Assembly (NCBI GenBank): GCA_022447825.1
Contig: JAKUTY010000014.1
Span: forward strand, 1 to 46,381
From: SAR202 cluster bacterium
GTDB taxonomy: Bacteria; Chloroflexota; Dehalococcoidia; Lucifugimonadales; UBA826
Direction of reading: 5' to 3'
DNA: 46,381 nucleotides
Below, one piece after another: positions 19,828-29,033 of this stretch. The notes beneath the pieces were generated by a model. The model was not told the DNA's origin, made no database searches, and saw nothing but the letters and a program-made list of their open reading frames with translations. Every line of letters begins with the position of its first letter. Position 1 is the stretch's first letter. Both the position numbers and the translations under genes were made by a program.

Positions 19828-21807
19828 TTACTTTAAGTTCTGAGAAATAATTTTGACATTCGGGAAATCTTCTTTGAAATATAAATATGCATTTTCACTG
19901 CCAATTTTGCCAGAAACTCCGTTAGCGAAAATTAAGTAGTCAAATAATTTATAAATTCTTTCTGGTTCAGTAATTAAATTAGTAATTGTATTTGCATTTA
20001 TGTTTCTATAAGTTGATTCTGGAAACCACCATCTATGAGGGAAAATAACTGGATCTTGGAATTGATTTTTCATTTTAGAGGGTAATTTTGAAACATTCAT
20101 TGAATGTACAATTAAAACATCTAAGTCTATTTGATCTATATTTTCTGATTTTAAATTTTTGTATGAAATATTATTATCTCTTAGATACCAAACCCACGGC
20201 CATACAAACCCACTAGTGGTATCAATTAATATGTTTGTATCTTGATTTGAAGAGTTTTGATATGTATGGATTGCATTACTGATGGATTTCAAATCAGGAG
20301 AAGTTTGAGTGTAGACTAGCATTTCTTTTGGTATGTCACTGTTAATAAAATTTACCCTATAAGTGATCCATAGATTGAACGTCAAAATTATGCAAATAGC
20401 AGACACAAGAATTGACATGTATACGGGTTTTCTTTTGAGATTTAAGGCAGTTAATAGGTCACCTAAAAATTTTCCAGATAAAAAAATCATTGGAACAGTG
20501 ATGTTGAATAATAACCAAGGCATTTTTTCACTAGCTAAAGTATAAATGATCCATGATGAGACCGCCCAAAAAATTAAAAAATATGTAAAGTCAGTTGGGT
20601 GAATTTTTTTGATTTTTATATAATAAATAGCAGCTGCAACACTAAGAATTATTACCGCTAGTTCATAAATTGAACCGAGAATCAAATAATAGTAGACAGG
20701 TTGATTTCCTCTCCCTTCCCCTTGTTGAACTATCCAATATCCTAAAGATTGCCATAATCCTTTATATATGCCGTCTGTTATGTTTGTAAAGAATGTTGTG
20801 TAGATAATGACCCAGATTACCCAAAAAATTATGGAACATTTTATCCATACTAATTGTCCCCATCTAACTCCAATTAATATTGATGTCAAAAATAATAATC
20901 CAGTTATGATTATTGCAAATCCTCTACTTTTTTCATCAGGTAGACCTATTCCTGAGTTGATTTCTGATGAAACTAAATTAATTTCAAGTGGCAAAAAATT
21001 GAAGATAATCCCAGAAAAAGCTGCCCATAAAGGAAGAGTAATTGTTATTAACAGAATACTTATAGAGACATAATTATTATTGCTCTTATTAGTTATAGAG
21101 TTTTTAAATATGTTAATTGTTTCTACATATATCCCTGAGATGATTTGTATTAAAGTCAGTTCAGAAAAAATCAGATAATTTGAATATATTTTCATTTTAA
21201 AATGAAAATAACCTAGATATACAATATTTAGTAAATTGTAAGACACCAACATGAAAATTATTAAATAGGAAGATTCTTTAGTTCCATAAATTAGAGCTAA
21301 AATTAAAGAAATAAAATATAGGTTTTTTGAATTTCTATTCGATAAATAATTCCAAATTAGAATGATTAATATTACTGAAAATAAATTCATCAAAACGTCG
21401 TTTCTAGCGAATCTACTGAAATAAACAATTGTAGGTGAAACTGCTAGGAATAAACTGATCATTATGCATGAAATCAGGTTGATGTGTTTGATTAAAAAAT
21501 ATGGCATTATCACCAAAAGACTCCCACAAGCTACGTAAAGCAATCTACCACTCAAATCAGAATCCCCCATTATTGAAAAAAATATTGATGTCAATTCCAT
21601 TTGTAATGGACCGTGCATCATGGGGTTATGGGAATATCCAAGTCCTTCAAATAATTTCCAAGAGTAAAAAACATGTAAGCTCTCATCGTGATGCATTGCT
21701 CTAGAAGAAACATCAAATAATCGCAAAAATAAAGATATTAAAAAAATCGATGAAAATATTAGGAATTCTTTTTTGATCAATGAGAAAGTATTGAAAAATT
21801 TATTCAT
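19828..21807 (-). CDS. TIGR03663-family (Agl23-like) multi-TM glycosyltransferase-39-like membrane protein
   Basis: Invariant-type motifs MHHDESLHVFY (DE) and NPMMHGPLQME (HGP), many TM segments, and adjacency to a TIGR03662-like gene. Confidence 0.83.
   Translation of the reverse strand: MNKFFNTFSLIKKEFLIFSSIFLISLFLRLFDVSSRAMHHDESLHVFYSWKLFEGLGYSHNPMMHGPLQMELTSIFFSIMGDSDLSGRLLYVACGSLLVIMPYFLIKHINLISCIMISLFLAVSPTIVYFSRFARNDVLMNLFSVILIILIWNYLSNRNSKNLYFISLILALIYGTKESSYLIIFMLVSYNLLNIVYLGYFHFKMKIYSNYLIFSELTLIQIISGIYVETINIFKNSITNKSNNNYVSISILLITITLPLWAAFSGIIFNFLPLEINLVSSEINSGIGLPDEKSRGFAIIITGLLFLTSILIGVRWGQLVWIKCSIIFWVIWVIIYTTFFTNITDGIYKGLWQSLGYWIVQQGEGRGNQPVYYYLILGSIYELAVIILSVAAAIYYIKIKKIHPTDFTYFLIFWAVSSWIIYTLASEKMPWLLFNITVPMIFLSGKFLGDLLTALNLKRKPVYMSILVSAICIILTFNLWITYRVNFINSDIPKEMLVYTQTSPDLKSISNAIHTYQNSSNQDTNILIDTTSGFVWPWVWYLRDNNISYKNLKSENIDQIDLDVLIVHSMNVSKLPSKMKNQFQDPVIFPHRWWFPESTYRNINANTITNLITEPERIYKLFDYLIFANGVSGKIGSENAYLYFKEDFPNVKIISQNLK
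21187..21210. repeat. 24-bp perfect palindrome inside the TIGR03663-like CDS
   Basis: TATTTTCATTTTAAAATGAAAATA equals its own reverse complement. Confidence 0.9.
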
Positions 21808-24097
21808 TATTAAGTTTCATGATTTTAATTTCTTGTCCATTATATTTTTCAGAAAATACAGTAGATGCTATTGAATAGAATTTGTCTAAAGATTCTGCAT
21901 TATATTTGATTGATTCATTTTCTCCTATCAATATAAATTTAATTTCATATTGATTCATTAGTTGTTTAGCCTTATTTGAATCAGTTGTTTTATAAATGGT
22001 GTCTACATGATTTATACGAGATATGATTTCATTAGAATCTTTTCGCCATTGTTTTTCGTGATCAGGCCAGTTAATGACATTACTTATTCCAGTGTTGCTT
22101 GATATTAGACCGAATTTATTCCATTCTCCTACAGCCTCCAAAATACCCTCTTTTGATGGAATATTTTCTTTGGCGAAAAAAATGGCTTTTGCTTCGTGAG
22201 GTCTGTTTAGTTTCAAATCATAAAACCCATCAATTGAAAAAGTATACGAATTCGGGGTAATACTGTTAATAGAGGCGGGGAGATATAAAAACCCCAATAA
22301 AAAAGGAAGCAAAATCAATGAAGTTGTTAATGTTTTTTTAAAATCGGTTTTGGTTCTAAGAAACTTTGTTGACTCGTAAAAGCATATGCCGCTCGTTATA
22401 GATAAAAAAATCCAAGCAAGATAATAAAACTTAAATATTGTATTCATTCGATTATTGAAAATATCTCCTAAGAATAGAAATTCAGGTATTGCTAATAGGA
22501 AAAATGATATTCCAATTAAAGAAAGTGTTATCACGGATTTATGGTTACAATAATTTTGATTTATAGCAAAAGCATAAAAAATGCTAGTAGCCGAAAATAT
22601 TGTAAATATTATCCCTGTAATTGTTTTGTGATTAATAGAGGGATTTATGGACTGTAAAAATAGGGAAATAATTAATGGAGATGTTACAAATAACAGAGAG
22701 ATAAATAATGATTTTCTCCATTTGTTTCCTACTGGGTACATACTTATTATTCTTATTAAATAAATAAAATGAATAATTAAAAAAGGTAACCAAATAACTA
22801 TTTCTTGTGTGAAGTCACTCTGTATATTTGTTGCATATACTCCATGAATAGAAGATTCAAATGATTGTATGAGTGTAAATAACAAAGTTAATGACATAGA
22901 TAGTAGAGAGATGATTAATACAAGTAACTCGTTTTTCGGATAATTTTGATAATTGAATATTTTTAATAAAGATATCCCTACAGTAATTAACATTACTATT
23001 GTGATGTTCCAGATATTAATGAAAGTAACCCCAAATCCTGTGATTCCAAATAATACTAATAGAATTAATGTTTCAAATGAATAAATTTTATGTTTATTGA
23101 CAATGAATATTGCAATGATGACGAATGTGATCACAAATGGAATACTCATTACATGAGGGTGAAGGTCGCCAAGTATAAAACTAAAAAAAGGGAACTCGTT
23201 AATTGTGTAGTCACTACCAGGCATATTACATGATGGCCCAAAATGGTTAATAATTCTTGTACTTTTGAACCACCACCAAAATTCATTAGGAAAAAAAGTT
23301 GACGTTAACGCATTGTTTGAACCGTGAAGTCCATCTATACACACAAAATCCCATACTTTCTGAGAAATTAAGTCTTTTTCTTCAAGTATTTTTAAAGGAG
23401 TATATAGATTCCCCAAGAACACTAAACTACTAGATGCAAATATACTAGGTATGAGCACCTGTTTTAATCTCGGGGTTTGTGTCACAACTAAATAAATCAC
23501 AATTCCTGAAACTGTACTGAATGCTAAATATGGAATCGAGATTAGTGACAAGTTGTATGCAATTTCAGGTGGTATTGAAAGCATGTTGCCGAATCTTCCG
23601 AAAATCCAATATCCAAAATAGTAATAATTTATACTTTCTCCTTTGAACCAGGGATCTGATGGTAGATTAGCGTTTGAGTTGTAAACAGCATTTAAGAAAG
23701 CAAAATCCATTGGTTGTTCAGTATGGCTAATTGAAGGATCAAGAGACTTAATTATTAGAAATACACCAAATATTATTAATGGGCTGAAAAACAATAATAG
23801 GATTATTAGATAATTGGATTTAAATGAATTTATATATGATGAGAAAAAATTTCTATTAATATAAAAACTCGTAATTACGAAAATGGTTACTAATATACCC
23901 ATGAATGATTTTGAAATTTCTATTGGTGCGAAAAAGTGTAATAACCATGTTATTACTCCAAACAGCAATAAAAATAAAGGTTTTGAGATACTGAATCCTA
24001 CATAAGAGAAATTTTTACATATTCTGAAGATTGATAAATGTGTGACTATTCCCAATAGTTCTAAAGTGGTGATCCATAAAATAATGTTCATTATCAA
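21800..24097 (-). CDS. DUF2298 / TIGR03662 (Chlor_Arch_YYY) multi-TM protein
   Basis: Signature YYYxG present (GESINYYYFGYWIFGRFGNML). Long hydrophobic protein with FILGDLHPHVMSIPF and NNRMNTIFKFYYLAW. Confidence 0.85.
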   Translation of the reverse strand: MIMNIILWITTLELLGIVTHLSIFRICKNFSYVGFSISKPLFLLLFGVITWLLHFFAPIEISKSFMGILVTIFVITSFYINRNFFSSYINSFKSNYLIILLLFFSPLIIFGVFLIIKSLDPSISHTEQPMDFAFLNAVYNSNANLPSDPWFKGESINYYYFGYWIFGRFGNMLSIPPEIAYNLSLISIPYLAFSTVSGIVIYLVVTQTPRLKQVLIPSIFASSSLVFLGNLYTPLKILEEKDLISQKVWDFVCIDGLHGSNNALTSTFFPNEFWWWFKSTRIINHFGPSCNMPGSDYTINEFPFFSFILGDLHPHVMSIPFVITFVIIAIFIVNKHKIYSFETLILLVLFGITGFGVTFINIWNITIVMLITVGISLLKIFNYQNYPKNELLVLIISLLSMSLTLLFTLIQSFESSIHGVYATNIQSDFTQEIVIWLPFLIIHFIYLIRIISMYPVGNKWRKSLFISLLFVTSPLIISLFLQSINPSINHKTITGIIFTIFSATSIFYAFAINQNYCNHKSVITLSLIGISFFLLAIPEFLFLGDIFNNRMNTIFKFYYLAWIFLSITSGICFYESTKFLRTKTDFKKTLTTSLILLPFLLGFLYLPASINSITPNSYTFSIDGFYDLKLNRPHEAKAIFFAKENIPSKEGILEAVGEWNKFGLISSNTGISNVINWPDHEKQWRKDSNEIISRINHVDTIYKTTDSNKAKQLMNQYEIKFILIGENESIKYNAESLDKFYSIASTVFSEKYNGQEIKIMKLNNE

Positions 24098-24105
24098 GTT
24101 TCTTT

Positions 24106-25020
24106 TCAGTTAAAAACATATTCAGTAAATAAATTTGGATCGAATAAGGCTATGTCAGTTGGTTGTTCGCCTGTTCCAATAAACGAAATTGGTATATTGG
24201 TTTCTTCAATGATTGGAATAATTATGCCGCCTTTTGATGTTCCATCTAATTTTGTTAAAAAAATCCCGTCGCATTTAATTGATTCATTGAATGATTTTGC
24301 TTGTAATAGGCCGTTTTGTCCTGTAGTGGCATCTAATGTGAGTAGGGTATGTAGCTTGTAATGTGACTTCGATTGATTCAAGACTTTGTAAATTTTTTTG
24401 AGCTCATCCATTAAATTGGAGTTTTCATGTAATCTGCCTGCTGTATCTATGATTACTAAATCGATATTTCTTTTTTTTGCTGCTGAAATTGTGTCAAATG
24501 CTACAGCACTAGGATCACTACCAGATTGATGAGAAATCACCTCAAAATTTTCTTTTTGTCCCCATAGCTTGATTTGATCAATTGCAGCTGCTCTGTAGGT
24601 GTCTGCAGCACCACACAATACACTTTTACCTCGTTGTTGAAAATAATGAGAAATTTTTGCAATTGCAGTGGTTTTACCTACGCCATTCACTCCAGCCATG
24701 ATTAGTATTTGAGGGAAATTTTCATCTTTAGAAATTTCATCGTTTTTAGCTGATTCTAATATATTTTGAATTTCATTTTTTATGAGATCACTTAAATTTG
24801 AAGATGAAGATTTGTGGAGACGAAAAGATTCTTTAATGGATTCAATTATTTTATTAGTTGAATCCATTCCAATATCCGAACTGATCAATATATCTTCTAG
24901 TTCCTCTAAATCCTTTAATGAAAGTTGTTGAGATTTAAATATCTCTGGAATTTGTCCCAAAAAAGAATTTTTGGTTTTTGCAAACGCATTTTTTAAGCTT
25001 AGATGTTTTTTTTCATTCAT
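24106..25020 (-). CDS. ftsY: Signal recognition particle receptor FtsY
   Basis: GVNGVGKTTAIAKI, AADTYRAAAIDQIKLWG, DTAGRLHENSNLMDEL, and TKLDGTSKGG. Confidence 0.96.
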   Translation of the reverse strand: MNEKKHLSLKNAFAKTKNSFLGQIPEIFKSQQLSLKDLEELEDILISSDIGMDSTNKIIESIKESFRLHKSSSSNLSDLIKNEIQNILESAKNDEISKDENFPQILIMAGVNGVGKTTAIAKISHYFQQRGKSVLCGAADTYRAAAIDQIKLWGQKENFEVISHQSGSDPSAVAFDTISAAKKRNIDLVIIDTAGRLHENSNLMDELKKIYKVLNQSKSHYKLHTLLTLDATTGQNGLLQAKSFNESIKCDGIFLTKLDGTSKGGIIIPIIEETNIPISFIGTGEQPTDIALFDPNLFTEYVFN

Positions 25021-25120
25021 AATGACTTCTTTAGGGATAATTTAACATTACATAAGAAGTATTTACAGGGCTAATGAAAGTATTTACAATTATCTTGTTA
25101 GTGAATAAAGAGGTTTTACT

Positions 25121-25996
25121 TTGGAAATTAGAGATTTAAGAAGTTTTGAATCCGCTGCAAGAAATAGAAGTATTTCGAAAGCCGCTAATGAGTTGGGTTG
25201 CGGACAACCTACTGTTACTACTCACATCAAAAAGCTTGAACAAGAATTGTCTATGGTATTGTTTGACAGAGTGACTAGACCCATTGGGGTAACTTTGTCT
25301 GGTCAAATGATTTATGACTTGATTAAACCTTTACTTGATGGCTTAGATTCATTAGCGGCTAAAACTTCTCTAGCTGAAGAAAAAGGTCCCGTTATCATTG
25401 CAGCTACTCCTGACATTATTCCGCATACGCTTTTGAAAGTTGTGAAAGAATTTAATATTCGGTTTCCTGATGTGTTTATTAAAATAATTTCGGGTAATCG
25501 CTCAGAAGTTACATCCATGGTAAAAACAGGAGAGGCTGATGCAGGAATTATTCAGCATCCTGATAGGGGATCAGAGTTAGATTTTGAACCTCTATTTTTA
25601 TACGAACGTGTACTTATTGCTCCAAAAAATCATACACTGCTTAATCAAGAATTTATTGACTTAGAATCTATTGCAAAATTCCCTTTGATTATGATGGCGA
25701 AAGGGACCTACACTAGGCAAGTGGTTGAAGAACAATTTCAAAAGAAAAACATTGCATATGATGTAGTTATGGAATTAGAAAGTATGGATATGATTAAAAA
25801 ATTTGTAGCTTTAGGAATGGGAATTTCTGTAGGCCCTAAATTAGCAATTGATGATGATGATTTAGAAGAATTAGAGGTTTTGTCTCTTGCTAACTATTTG
25901 CCTGTTGATCAGGCAGGTTTACTCACATTACCTGGTAAAAGCTTTTCTACCCCATCTAATCAGTTTTTTTCCGTCATGAGAGAAGTTTTGGCGTAA
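25121..25996 (+). CDS. LysR-family transcriptional regulator
   Basis: N-terminal HTH (LRSFESAARNRSISKAANELGCGQPTVTTHIKKLEQEL) plus a LysR substrate-binding-like domain. TTG start with AAAGAGG upstream. Divergent from ftsY. Confidence 0.92.
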   Translation: MEIRDLRSFESAARNRSISKAANELGCGQPTVTTHIKKLEQELSMVLFDRVTRPIGVTLSGQMIYDLIKPLLDGLDSLAAKTSLAEEKGPVIIAATPDIIPHTLLKVVKEFNIRFPDVFIKIISGNRSEVTSMVKTGEADAGIIQHPDRGSELDFEPLFLYERVLIAPKNHTLLNQEFIDLESIAKFPLIMMAKGTYTRQVVEEQFQKKNIAYDVVMELESMDMIKKFVALGMGISVGPKLAIDDDDLEELEVLSLANYLPVDQAGLLTLPGKSFSTPSNQFFSVMREVLA

Positions 25997-26806
25997 CTAC
26001 TTTTTGATTTCTCCAACAAGTATCGCAGTAATGATTTGCCGGTAGTCGTAAAATGGCCTGTTTGAACAAGTAACTAGTTTGATAAATTTCATGCCTGGAT
26101 TGAATATTTTTAAGTCATCTTCGTGAATTTCTTCTGAAGAAAAAGCTTCATATACTAGATGATAATTATTGCTAATTAGGTGAATATAAACTGGGTCACC
26201 AGTGATAATCGCATCGGATATTTTGGGCAATTCTCTGAAAACATTTCCTTCTCCTTTGACTGGGCTTTCTAGATGTCCGAAATACCACCCTGTTGCATTA
26301 TTTGATCCTATAAATTCGTTAGGTATCCTTCCTATGATATTTTTGGGAGAATCGAAGGATTCAACTCCGTTAATCGAAACCACTTTGAGATTTTCTACTT
26401 TTGAATCTACTTCAATATAAGGAATTGTTATTTTTGTTGGAGTTCCGGATAAAGTACCGATCGACAAGTTTGAAAGGATTTCAGACGAAAATTTTTCATG
26501 ACTCTGAATGTTTTCAAGTTCGTAGTTTAATCTTAACCATCTAGAACTTGCCCAAGATTTAGGGTGATACACATTTATCAGAGAGTTGTATGAGTAATTA
26601 TCAATAATATTGTTTTGATTCAGAAAATTTTGCAGTTCAAATCCAGTTTTTTCAACTGGTTTTTGAGCAGTAAGTAGATTTGATACATTGCCGGGAATAA
26701 TGTTTGTAGATAGTAGTACTCCCCCAATTAGTAAAAATACTATTCCTGTTAAAAATGACAGAAAAGTTAGTTTGTTTTTACTCAAAGTTCCCATTATAAA
26801 ATCCAC
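25997..26806 (-). CDS. Sortase-family transpeptidase
   Basis: N-terminal TM helix, catalytic His context WYFGHLESPVKGEGNVFRELP, Cys in LVTCSNRP, and downstream Arg (FYDYRQIITA). Confidence 0.82.
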   Translation of the reverse strand: MDFIMGTLSKNKLTFLSFLTGIVFLLIGGVLLSTNIIPGNVSNLLTAQKPVEKTGFELQNFLNQNNIIDNYSYNSLINVYHPKSWASSRWLRLNYELENIQSHEKFSSEILSNLSIGTLSGTPTKITIPYIEVDSKVENLKVVSINGVESFDSPKNIIGRIPNEFIGSNNATGWYFGHLESPVKGEGNVFRELPKISDAIITGDPVYIHLISNNYHLVYEAFSSEEIHEDDLKIFNPGMKFIKLVTCSNRPFYDYRQIITAILVGEIKK

Positions 26807-26833
26807 TTTATGGATAAATGGTTTGTGTAAGAA

Positions 26834-27046
26834 TTATCTTGGTCTAGGAGAGTGAGATTCTCCATTAGCTATTGGTTCGTTAATGTACACGTCACCATTT
26901 CTGATTTTAAGATTGTATCCACAAGCAGGAACGTTGCACACCCAAGCCTTATATTGAATCGGAGCTCCTTGGCTACCAAAGTCTGATAAGGGGAGTAAGC
27001 TTCCTGAAGTGCATTCTTGACACTCGGGATAAGTGCTTTCTGACAT
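26834..27046 (-). CDS. Small (70 aa) protein with two Cys pairs, possible zinc ribbon
   Basis: C-x2-C ... C-x4-C (PECQECTSG...WVCNVPACGYNLKIRNG). SD-like AAAAGAGG just upstream of the ATG. Preferred over the overlapping 26869..27096 frame. Confidence 0.65.
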   Translation of the reverse strand: MSESTYPECQECTSGSLLPLSDFGSQGAPIQYKAWVCNVPACGYNLKIRNGDVYINEPIANGESHSPRPR

Positions 27047-27119
27047 TTTATACCTCTTTTCCCACCACCGGGTTTATTCTCAGTTGAGTATAGCATAGGT
27101 TTGTGATTAATTTAACAAC

Positions 27120-27965
27120 CTATTCATTTGATAGGTTTAGTATATTAAATGCATTTTTCCAATAAATATCATCTAAAGCTTTTTGATCTATAGACAGTTT
27201 TTCTATGTCATCAGTTATTCTTGAAGGATCTATTAAAGGGAAATCTGAACCAAACAGGATTTTTGTTGAGTCTAGAATTTTGAGAGCTACTTCATATATT
27301 TTATTGTCATATAAAAAAGGTGAAGCAGAGCAGTCGTAATATACTTTTTTCAAGGATCTTGAAATTTCAGGCATTAGTTCATAGAAAAACAGTCCTCCAC
27401 CCCAATGAGATAAAACGAAATTATTATTTGGGAAATCTTCTATAGTTTTGACTAATTTATTAGGAGTAGTTAGCCCTTTTCCTGGGTACATATGTCCAAC
27501 TGGTTCGGAAGCATGAATTACAATAGGAAGTTTGTAGTCTTCTAGAATTTCCATATAAGGTGCCATTATATTTTTGTCAGTAATATTAAAATTCTGAAAA
27601 TCACAATGTATTTCACCAAATCCTTTACTTCCTGATTCAATACATCTAATGGCTTCATTAATACCTGATTTAACATCAGTTGGGTTTATTCCAGTAAAAG
27701 GGATGAGTTTCCCCAAGGAATTTTTAGCAGAATCAAGAATATAATCGTTAACAAATGAGTTTAATCCAGAATCACTCCATCCCATTCCCAATACTACAGA
27801 TTGATTAATTTGATGTTCATTCATTTTTTCACAGAGAAATTCTGCAGTTGAAAACTTACTATTAGGTTTTTGGAAAAGAGACTTAAGTGTAGTATCTTTT
27901 TCAGTATATTTTTCTAAATTATTTATGATTTCCAATGGAAGTATATGTGTATGAAAATCTATCAA
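27120..27965 (-). CDS. Amidohydrolase family (COG2159-like metal-dependent hydrolase)
   Basis: MIDFHTHILP N-terminal HxH, LPIVIHASEP, FVLSHWGGG, and ILFGSDFPLIDPSR. Confidence 0.87.
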   Translation of the reverse strand: MIDFHTHILPLEIINNLEKYTEKDTTLKSLFQKPNSKFSTAEFLCEKMNEHQINQSVVLGMGWSDSGLNSFVNDYILDSAKNSLGKLIPFTGINPTDVKSGINEAIRCIESGSKGFGEIHCDFQNFNITDKNIMAPYMEILEDYKLPIVIHASEPVGHMYPGKGLTTPNKLVKTIEDFPNNNFVLSHWGGGLFFYELMPEISRSLKKVYYDCSASPFLYDNKIYEVALKILDSTKILFGSDFPLIDPSRITDDIEKLSIDQKALDDIYWKNAFNILNLSNE

Positions 27966-28005
27966 ATGTCACCAGTTATAAATATTTAATTCAAAGAAGT
28001 AATAT

Positions 28006-29019
28006 TCAACTAGTTGCTAGTGGTCTGACTTCAATTTGTGCTCTGACTTCGGGGTTGACCAACGACATTGGCCATGTTCCATTTAAAAGTCGGGCAGCTT
28101 CTTGTCCCACTTGAATTTGTGCGGCAACTCGGGCTCTATTAGACGTTCCGGCTGAGTGTGGAGTTACTATAACGTTATCCATGTAAAATAATGGATTATC
28201 TACTGCTGTAGGTTCTATTTCAAAAACATCAATACCCGCACCTGAAATTTTTTGAGAATTTAATGCGTTGATCAAAGCGTTTTCATCTACTGTTCCACCT
28301 CGACAAGTGTTAATGAAATACGCTGTTTCTTTCATAGAATTAAAGAAACTATCACCCACAAGCTTTCTTGTTTGGTTATTTAATGGCGTATGCATGGATA
28401 CAAAGTCAGACCTACCAGCTAATTCATTTAGGCTTGATACTAATTCTACGCGATATTCACGTGCTAGCCATGGTGATACAAAAGGATCATATGCAATTAC
28501 AGAAATGCCCAGTGCTTGAGCTTTTCGTGCTACAGCACGTCCAATATTTCCTAAACCTACTAATCCTAAAATTTGATCAGTAACAGGTACCATGTTGTTC
28601 ATAACTTGCCGTGGTGCATCTCCCCATTTGCCCGCACGAGTTAGCTTGTCTAAAATTACCAATTTTATAGCGCAAGCTAAAACCATCATGATAGCGTGAT
28701 TTGAAACTTCTTCAGTACAGAATCCTGCAGTGTTTACAACCATCACTGAGTTATCTGTAGCAGCTTCATGATCAATATGATCAAATCCATGAGCAAAACT
28801 TACAATTGCCTTAGCACTATCTATTTCGTCAATCACAGTTTTAGGCATTTTGACCCCTTGATTAATTATCAAATCAACACCCTTAACTGCCTCCATAGCT
28901 TCACCCTCACTCTTACATACGAATACGTCAAAATCATAATCAATGCCTTGTAGTTGTTTTTTGACTAATTCAGTGTCTGGTTCACTGCGTGCTATCATTG
29001 CAATTTTTAAGTCTGCCAT
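28006..29019 (-). CDS. D-isomer-specific 2-hydroxyacid dehydrogenase (C-terminal-binding-protein-like)
   Basis: GLVGLGNIGRAVARKAQALGISVIAYDP, FINTCRGGTVDENALINAL, GAGIDVFEIEP, and VTPHSAGTS. Confidence 0.9.
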   Translation of the reverse strand: MADLKIAMIARSEPDTELVKKQLQGIDYDFDVFVCKSEGEAMEAVKGVDLIINQGVKMPKTVIDEIDSAKAIVSFAHGFDHIDHEAATDNSVMVVNTAGFCTEEVSNHAIMMVLACAIKLVILDKLTRAGKWGDAPRQVMNNMVPVTDQILGLVGLGNIGRAVARKAQALGISVIAYDPFVSPWLAREYRVELVSSLNELAGRSDFVSMHTPLNNQTRKLVGDSFFNSMKETAYFINTCRGGTVDENALINALNSQKISGAGIDVFEIEPTAVDNPLFYMDNVIVTPHSAGTSNRARVAAQIQVGQEAARLLNGTWPMSLVNPEVRAQIEVRPLATS

Positions 29020-29033
29020 ATGAATCTCCTGTT

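Noticed and set aside
26869-27096. 75-aa ORF overlapping the Cys-pair protein in another frame
   Set aside because: The 26834..27046 frame has a better SD and paired Cys motifs; the alternative looks like a shadow ORF.
27117-27137. AACCTAT...ATAGGTT hairpin at the amidohydrolase stop codon as a terminator
   Set aside because: Only a 7-bp AT-rich stem with no proper T-tract; too weak to call.
28268-28953. Plus-strand ORFs opposite the 2-hydroxyacid dehydrogenase
   Set aside because: Antisense shadow ORFs overlapping each other and a clear conserved gene.
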